Positions 6,779 through 11,123 of a DNA stretch of 11,123 nucleotides are shown in pieces (the first letter of the stretch is position 1; each line of letters starts with the position of its first letter). The DNA comes from Bryobacterales bacterium (GTDB lineage Bacteria; Acidobacteriota; Terriglobia; Bryobacterales; Bryobacteraceae), in the NCBI GenBank assembly GCA_003132865.1, contig PKYZ01000232.1, positions 12,624-23,746 of the forward strand, given 5' to 3'. The position numbers and the translations under genes were made by a program. The notes beneath the pieces were generated by a model. It did not search any database. It was not told the DNA's origin and saw nothing but the letters and a program-made list of their open reading frames with translations.

Positions 6779-7819
6779 ATGATCATCTCGATGCGGCCGC
6801 ATGCCACGCGCGAAGAAATCAAGCACGTTTGCGAACGAATTGAAGAGTTCGGATACAAAGTCCATTCCATCGAAGGGGAGGAGCGCGTGGTGATCGGCGT
6901 GGTGGGCATGGGCGACGTGACCGCCTGCCTGGAATCGCTCGAAGCCACTCCCGGAGTCGAACGCGCGGTGCGCATTTCGGCGCCCTACAAGTTCGTCAGC
7001 CGCGAGTTCAAGCCGGAGCACACCGTCCTGCGCGTCAACGGTCTGGAGATCGGCGGCGACGAGTTCATCGTCATAGCCGGGCCCTGCTCGGTGGAATCCG
7101 AGCGGCAGATCATGGAGACCGCCGAAGGCGTGGCCGCCGCCGGCGCCCGCATGTTGCGCGGCGGCGCCTTCAAGCCGCGCACCTCGCCCTACGATTTCCA
7201 GGGCATGGAACTGGAAGGCCTCAAGCTGCTGCGCAAGGCCAAGCAGGCCACCGGGCTGGCCATCGTCACCGAGGTGATGAGCGACAGCGACGTGGGCATG
7301 GTGGCCGAGTACACCGACGTAATGCAAGTGGGCGCGCGCAACATGCAGAACTTCGCGCTGCTGAAATCGCTGGGCGGCTGCGGACGCCCCGTGCTGCTGA
7401 AGCGCGGCATGAGCTCCACCATCAAAGAGCTGCTGATGTCCGCCGAGTACGTGGTGGCCCACGGCAATCCCCATGTGCTGTTGTGCGAGCGCGGTATCCG
7501 CACTTTCGAGACCGCCACCCGCAACACCTGCGACATCTCGTCCATCCCCGTGCTGAACGAGTTGACGCACCTGCCTGTGATCCTGGACCCCAGCCACGCC
7601 ACCGGCAAGCGCAGCCTGGTGCCGGCCCTGGCGCGCGCCGGAGTCGCCATTGGGGCGGACGGGCTGATCGTGGAAGTGCATCCCAATCCGGAAAAGGCCG
7701 TCAGCGACGGCGCGCAATCGCTCAAGCTGGAAGATTTCCGCGCCATGATGCGCCAGCTTCGCCCCTATCTCGACCTGTGGAAGGAAGCCCGGCTCGCCGA
7801 AACCGGCGCGGCTGTGTGA
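6779..7819 (+). CDS. aroF: 3-deoxy-7-phosphoheptulonate (DAHP) synthase, type I-beta with N-terminal ferredoxin-like regulatory domain
   Basis: Condenses phosphoenolpyruvate and erythrose 4-phosphate, the first step of the shikimate pathway. 346 residues, co-linear with the Thermotoga maritima enzyme. Residues 1-70 are the ferredoxin-like/ACT-like domain that gives Phe/Tyr feedback control in that enzyme. The TIM barrel follows with AGPCSVE (100-106), [11 protein letters not shown] (128-138), GARN (185-188), LLKRG (206-210), CERGIRTFE (236-244), DPSHATGKR (270-278) and VEVHP (298-302). The expected metal ligands are all present: Cys103, His273, Glu299 and Asp310. The ATG at 6779 has GGGGAG 9 nt upstream and matches the family start; the frame upstream of it runs back into the terminator T-run and is not coding. 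Expression appears to be set by the Phe-codon attenuator just upstream, adding transcriptional control to likely allosteric control. Confidence 0.96.
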   Translation: MIISMRPHATREEIKHVCERIEEFGYKVHSIEGEERVVIGVVGMGDVTACLESLEATPGVERAVRISAPYKFVSREFKPEHTVLRVNGLEIGGDEFIVIAGPCSVESERQIMETAEGVAAAGARMLRGGAFKPRTSPYDFQGMELEGLKLLRKAKQATGLAIVTEVMSDSDVGMVAEYTDVMQVGARNMQNFALLKSLGGCGRPVLLKRGMSSTIKELLMSAEYVVAHGNPHVLLCERGIRTFETATRNTCDISSIPVLNELTHLPVILDPSHATGKRSLVPALARAGVAIGADGLIVEVHPNPEKAVSDGAQSLKLEDFRAMMRQLRPYLDLWKEARLAETGAAV

Positions 7820-7829
7820 TACTGCCTTC

Positions 7830-8753
7830 GTGAACTACAAAAAACGGGCCGCGCTGCTCATCATCCTGATCGCGTCGGTTTGCGCACTGGCGGTTTGGGG
7901 CGTGGCGCGCTTCCGCTACCATTCGCTGCGGACCACCGCCGACTGGCTGCAACGCCTCCCCACGCAGGATGCCGTGGTCTTCTACATCGATTTCGCCGCC
8001 CTGCGCAAGGGCGGAGTGCTCGAAATGCTGGCGGGTTCCAGTGTGGCCGAGGAACCCGAGTACAAGGTCTTCGTGATGAAGACCGAGTTCGACTACACGC
8101 GCGACCTGGATGCCGTGCTGGCCTGCTTCACGCCGCGCGCCAAATACCTGGTGGTCGAGGGGCGCTTCGATTGGAACAGCCTGCAAGGCTACGCGCGCGA
8201 GCAAGGCGGCGCCTGCCGCGACGCCCTCTGCCGCATGAGCGGAAGCACGCCCGAGCGCAAGATCTCGTTCTTCCCCTTGCGGCCGAATCTGATGGGCCTG
8301 GCAGTCGGCCCCGACGATTCGGCCGCCATCGATCTGGAGGCCACCGCCGCGCGGCGCCGCGCGCTGGAGATGCCGGATGCGCCGCTGTGGATCTCGATCC
8401 CGCCCGCCCTGCTGAAGACCGGCAGCGACATGCCACCAGGCACGCGCATGTTCGCGCACACCATGGAGGATGCCGACGATGTCAGCATCGCCATGGCGCC
8501 ATCGGGCAACCGCTTCGAAGCGCGGCTCAACGTGCAGTGCCGGTCCGAGCGGCAGGCCGCCGCGTTGGCCGCGCAGCTCGGAAGCATCACGGCCATGCTG
8601 CGCGAAATGATCGCGCGCGAGCACCAGACGCCCAATCCGCACGACCTTAGCGGCGTGCTGACGTCGGGGACGTTCAACCATCTCGGCACGCGGGTGTTGG
8701 GGAGTTGGCCGTTGGAGAAGGGTTTTGTGGAGGGACTGTTGGGCGGGGGGTGA
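7830..8753 (+). CDS. Membrane-anchored protein of unknown function downstream of DAHP synthase
   Basis: 307 residues, not a family I recognise. A basic start (MNYKKR) and a single hydrophobic helix at about 8-26 anchor it in the membrane with the rest outside the cytosol. The outer part has mixed alpha/beta character: LPTQDAVVFYIDFAALRKGG (43-62), a central region with three Cys (about 125-135 and near 100), and an alanine-rich helical segment near 240-265. The opening resembles proteins with a DAxxxxxxDxxxL module in which two similar halves report on a bound target, but this is only an impression. The GTG start 10 nt after the aroF stop has no ribosome site; an extended -10-like TGTGATACT overlaps the aroF stop, so it could be read through from aroF or have a leaderless transcript. 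No aromatic-pathway function is evident. Confidence 0.75.
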   Translation: MNYKKRAALLIILIASVCALAVWGVARFRYHSLRTTADWLQRLPTQDAVVFYIDFAALRKGGVLEMLAGSSVAEEPEYKVFVMKTEFDYTRDLDAVLACFTPRAKYLVVEGRFDWNSLQGYAREQGGACRDALCRMSGSTPERKISFFPLRPNLMGLAVGPDDSAAIDLEATAARRRALEMPDAPLWISIPPALLKTGSDMPPGTRMFAHTMEDADDVSIAMAPSGNRFEARLNVQCRSERQAAALAAQLGSITAMLREMIAREHQTPNPHDLSGVLTSGTFNHLGTRVLGSWPLEKGFVEGLLGGG

Positions 8754-8804
8754 GGCGCCATGTCCTCCTGCTGCCCTGCTGCACCCAGCCAGCGGGCGAC
8801 AGTC

Positions 8805-8825
8805 CGAGAATCTATGGGAATCTCG
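8805..8825. promoter_or_regulatory. Imperfect inverted repeat upstream of the PAS-LuxR gene
   Basis: CGAGA (8805-8809) and TCTCG (8821-8825) are perfect complements separated by 11 nt; the same stretch also holds a direct GAATCT repeat. This spacing fits a dimeric regulator site about 45 bp upstream of the possible -10 box. It may equally be chance. Confidence 0.25.
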
Positions 8826-8893
8826 TGGCCAATCGTTTGATTAGCGCTCAACTGATGGAAAGCGCGGGATAATGAACAAGTTCTCAAGAAAAC

Positions 8894-9799
8894 ATGGTGC
8901 CCTTAGAACGGTTGTGGGAATATCGGAACCGAACTCTTGTCTTAGCGATTAGCGGCACAGTCATTTTGATAGTCGCCACCCTGGACTGGTGGACCAAGCC
9001 TTACCTTTCGCTGGGTTTTCTCTACTTGTTTCCCATCATGCTGGCGGCGGCGTTTCTGCCCCGGTGGTTAGTCGCGCTGCTTGGATTCGTGTGCGCGGGC
9101 CTGGCCGAGGTATTCAGTTCACTCGACCAGTCATTCGTTCGTTTGGGCTTTGAAACCCTGGCGCTCGCCGGATGTGGATTGTTCGTTGGCGAGTTGATTC
9201 GTAACCGGCGCCTTAGTACGGAAGGGGAGGCGCGGCTGAACGCGTTGGTGGAGACAAGTCCAGCAGCGATCGTGACCGTCGACGAGCGCGGTTTTATCGA
9301 ACTCGCCAATCGGGCGGCTGTTGACCTGATGGCGCCGCGAGAGGGACATTTGATTGGCAATCCAATTGCCGCGTTCCTTCCCGAACTACACCACGCCCTG
9401 CGATGGGAAGAGGCACCCCAGTTTCGAGCATCGATGCAATGCCGTGGGCACCGCGGCAATGGCGATACTTTCACCGCCGACGTTTGGTTCTCCACGTACA
9501 AGGAGGGAGCTACGCCCAAGGTAGCCGCAATCATAGCGGAAGTCACCGAGGAGGCGGAGGCGGCAAGCCCGCATTCACCTTCGGCAGAGCAACCGGAACT
9601 CCCCGTGTTGAATGCCCGGGAGACGGAGGTTCTGCGATTGCTGGTCCAGGGCTTGGCCAACAAGGAAATAGCCGCGCGGATGGAAATCTCTGAAAGCGCG
9701 GTCAAAAACGCGATTCAGCAATTGTTCGGTAAAACCGGCGTCCGTACGCGCAGCCAACTCGTGCGGGTCGCCCTTGAACAGTACCGCAGTTCTCTATAA
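8894..9799 (+). CDS. Membrane-bound PAS-LuxR transcriptional regulator
   Basis: 301 residues. Four hydrophobic helices (about 15-30, 37-55, 58-75 and 83-102) form an N-terminal membrane domain. A PAS domain follows (about 113-218: LNALVETSPAAIVTVDERG, IELANRAAVDLM). A linker leads to a LuxR/NarL-type helix-turn-helix (about 236-296: LNARETEVLRLLVQGLANKEIA, SESAVKNAIQQLFGKTGVR). There is no histidine kinase, ATPase or receiver domain, so this would be a one-component regulator that binds DNA while tethered to the membrane. A GATAAT (8868-8873) about 20 nt upstream may be its -10 box. Its stop is 12 nt from the stop of the convergent response regulator, whose DNA-binding domain is closely similar. 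Signal unknown. Confidence 0.85.
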   Translation: MVPLERLWEYRNRTLVLAISGTVILIVATLDWWTKPYLSLGFLYLFPIMLAAAFLPRWLVALLGFVCAGLAEVFSSLDQSFVRLGFETLALAGCGLFVGELIRNRRLSTEGEARLNALVETSPAAIVTVDERGFIELANRAAVDLMAPREGHLIGNPIAAFLPELHHALRWEEAPQFRASMQCRGHRGNGDTFTADVWFSTYKEGATPKVAAIIAEVTEEAEAASPHSPSAEQPELPVLNARETEVLRLLVQGLANKEIAARMEISESAVKNAIQQLFGKTGVRTRSQLVRVALEQYRSSL

Positions 9800-9811
9800 C
9801 CGCCTTCGAGC

Positions 9812-10594
9812 TTAGCCGCGCGACTGGCGGGCTACCGGAGGTTTCGGAGCGGTGGACTGCACCGGTTCACGGTAACCCTCCGGACCCACGGCCGGCAATG
9901 CGTTCCGCGCCCGCTCTGCCATTTCGCGAGCGGCACACAACGACCCTTCCAGTGCCACGCGAACCAGTTGGCCCCGTTTGCGCACACGAGCCTTTTGGAA
10001 CAACTGCTGCACGATCCCCTTCACGCTGCCTTCCGAAAGACCGATGTTCTCTCCAATCTTCCGATTTGTAAGGCCTCCAAGGATCCCCAGGAGCACCTTT
10101 TCTTCTCTATCGGTCAGGAGATTCCGCGACGTTCGATAATCCGGTTGGGGGTGATCGAACAGTCGATCGGCAAGAAGTTGAATGACCTTTTGGTCAAACC
10201 ACACCGCACCGCTGGCCACCAGCCGGATGGCCTGCACGAGGCGGTCCAGCGCCTCGGTCTTTAGAAAGATCCCCGACGCCCCAAGCTTGATTGCGGCGGA
10301 CAGTTCCCGCGCATCGGCCGCTCCGGCAACGATCAAGAAACGGCCTTTGTAACCGGCACTCCGCGCGGCGGATATGAGATCGTCTCCGCGCTCCGACAGT
10401 AGATCCAAATCTGAGAGGACGATATCGACTGCCGAAGCATTCAGGAGCTCAAGCACCTCAGCGGCGGTGCCGCACTCGCCCGCCAATTCAAAACCTGGCT
10501 GAGTTGCGAGGAACCGGCCCAAGCTCGCCCGAAACAGAACTTGATCGTCGGCCAGGGCCAGGCGAATTCGGTTTTCCGCTTTTTGTTCATCCAT
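9812..10594 (-). CDS. NarL/FixJ-type response regulator (receiver plus LuxR helix-turn-helix)
   Basis: 260 residues. Receiver domain at about 10-125: acidic pair Asp16-Asp17, phosphorylation site Asp62 in DIVLSDLDLL, and conserved Lys112 in GIFLKTEAL. The usual switch Thr/Ser after strand 4 appears to be Ala90 (FLIVAGAAD), which may weaken phosphorylation-driven switching. The LuxR-type DNA-binding domain is at about 158-216 (LTDREEKVLLGILGGLTNRKIG, LSEGSVKGIVQQLFQKARVRKRGQLVRVALE), followed by a 44-residue Pro/Ala/Arg tail. No partner kinase is in the window. The ATG at 10594 has no strong ribosome site. It converges with the PAS-LuxR gene and diverges from the TolC-type gene. The recognition helix is close to that of the PAS-LuxR protein. 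Confidence 0.9.
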   Translation of the reverse strand: MDEQKAENRIRLALADDQVLFRASLGRFLATQPGFELAGECGTAAEVLELLNASAVDIVLSDLDLLSERGDDLISAARSAGYKGRFLIVAGAADARELSAAIKLGASGIFLKTEALDRLVQAIRLVASGAVWFDQKVIQLLADRLFDHPQPDYRTSRNLLTDREEKVLLGILGGLTNRKIGENIGLSEGSVKGIVQQLFQKARVRKRGQLVRVALEGSLCAAREMAERARNALPAVGPEGYREPVQSTAPKPPVARQSRG

Positions 10595-10676
10595 GCCGGT
10601 CTCAGGTCATCTTAATGGCGGATCGTCATTGCCGCCAAGCACTTTACCTGAAAGATACGGGCGCTGTCTCAAAGAA

Positions 10677-10698
10677 TGATCGTTTGATAGGACGATCA
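10677..10698. promoter_or_regulatory. Perfect inverted repeat in the response-regulator/TolC divergent gap
   Basis: TGATCGT (10677-10683) and ACGATCA (10692-10698) are perfect 7-bp arms around an 8-nt spacer. It lies about 83 bp from the response-regulator start and 127 bp from the TolC-type start. A related half-site, GATCGTCA, is at 10621-10628 and TTGACGAT follows at 10701. The most economical reading is an operator for a dimeric regulator, possibly the adjacent response regulator. Also in this gap, AGCGCG/CGCGCT (10783-10797) could form a 6-bp hairpin near the TolC-type start. Confidence 0.4.
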
Positions 10699-10824
10699 GG
10701 TTGACGATATTGCCGTGTCGCGCAACTCATCGGCGAGTGATCTAAAGACCGCCGGCACTGGACGGATGATATGCCGCCGTCGAGCGCGGAGCGCGCTAAA
10801 GTCAAACTCTACCTTCTTAGCTCT

Positions 10825-11123
10825 ATGCTGCGCCGCACGTGCCATCAAATTCTCATTGCGGGACTCCTGCCGGCCTCGGTCTTCGCCCAGACTGGCTTGA
10901 CCGCTTTCACTTGGCAACAGATCAAGGATAAGTTCGAGGCCGCTAACCCGACGTTGAAGGCCGCGCAGCTAAATATCGATGAATCCCGGGCGGCCGAGAT
11001 CACGGCATACCTTCGTCCCAACCCGGACTTCACTCTGGCGGCGGATGGCGTCCAGATCAGCCGGAATTTTGGAGTCTGGCGTCCGTTCCAGGGCGTCGTG
11101 GAAACACCCGGTATCAGCTACCT
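10825..11123 (+). CDS. TolC-family outer-membrane efflux protein, N-terminal part (3' end beyond window)
   Basis: 99 codons lie in the window and the frame is open at the right edge; I translated it by hand. Residues 1-21 form a signal peptide (MLRRTCHQ, hydrophobic core, SVFA before Gln22). The mature part starts with LTAFTWQQIKDKFEAANPTLKAAQLNIDES and continues RAAEITAYLRPNPDFTL, the typical first helical hairpin of CzcC/CusC/TolC-type channels (a helix around ..NP.L.AA, then a P.L strand pattern). Such proteins form the outer-membrane duct of RND, MFS or type I export systems; the pump genes would follow to the right. The ATG at 10825 has no Shine-Dalgarno sequence. It is divergent from the response-regulator gene, which could control it. 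Confidence 0.8.
   Translation, partial: MLRRTCHQILIAGLLPASVFAQTGLTAFTWQQIKDKFEAANPTLKAAQLNIDESRAAEITAYLRPNPDFTLAADGVQISRNFGVWRPFQGVVETPGISY

Noticed and set aside
6740..7717. 325-codon open frame on the minus strand opposite aroF
   Set aside because: Antisense shadow: His/Gly/Ala-rich composition, no start signal and the opposite strand carries full-length DAHP synthase.
7722..8681. 319-codon open frame on the minus strand
   Set aside because: Antisense of the membrane-anchored protein gene; biased composition, and the plus-strand frame has a proper signal anchor.
10696..10917. 73-codon minus-strand frame at the right end
   Set aside because: It overlaps the TolC-type gene start and the divergent gap, with no start signal or recognisable protein pattern.

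Overview
The window is a GC-rich bacterial chromosomal segment that looks most like a soil Acidobacteriota genome of the Solibacter/Bryobacter kind. That placement is an inference from codon use, from the mix of gene families (GH3 glucosidase, MocR regulator, DoxX-like repeat proteins, small outer-membrane barrels) and from the weak Shine-Dalgarno signals. No rRNA, tRNA, CRISPR array, insertion sequence or phage gene was seen.

Left part (1-4615, minus strand). The start of a secreted GH3 beta-glucosidase runs off the left edge. Next to it is a tightly packed co-directional group, read from 4615 down to 798: a MocR-type GntR/aminotransferase regulator, two adjacent membrane proteins that together carry four copies of one DoxX-like domain, and a small outer-membrane beta-barrel protein. 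Spacings of 7, -11 and 18 nt suggest one transcript.

Middle part (4765-8753, plus strand). A GAF-GAF-ANTAR protein (sensor plus RNA-binding antiterminator output) is divergent from the MocR gene. It is followed by a small membrane coiled-coil protein. Then comes the most notable item: a promoter, an 18-codon leader peptide with five Phe codons and one Trp codon, three mutually exclusive RNA helices and an intrinsic terminator, all directly in front of a type I-beta DAHP synthase, the first enzyme of aromatic amino acid synthesis. The parts fit a ribosome-mediated transcription attenuator sensing charged tRNA-Phe. The leader peptide start lies at or within a few bases of the predicted transcript 5' end, so it is probably leaderless. 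A membrane-anchored protein of unknown function follows 10 nt after the synthase.

Right part (8894-11123). A membrane-bound PAS-LuxR regulator (plus) converges on a NarL-type response regulator (minus). Their DNA-binding domains are close relatives, so they may share targets. Divergent from the response regulator is the start of a TolC-family outer-membrane efflux protein that runs off the right edge. The gap between these two holds a perfect 7-bp inverted repeat.

Several genes here have a TANNNT hexamer 6-8 nt before the start codon and no Shine-Dalgarno sequence, which suggests frequent leaderless transcripts.
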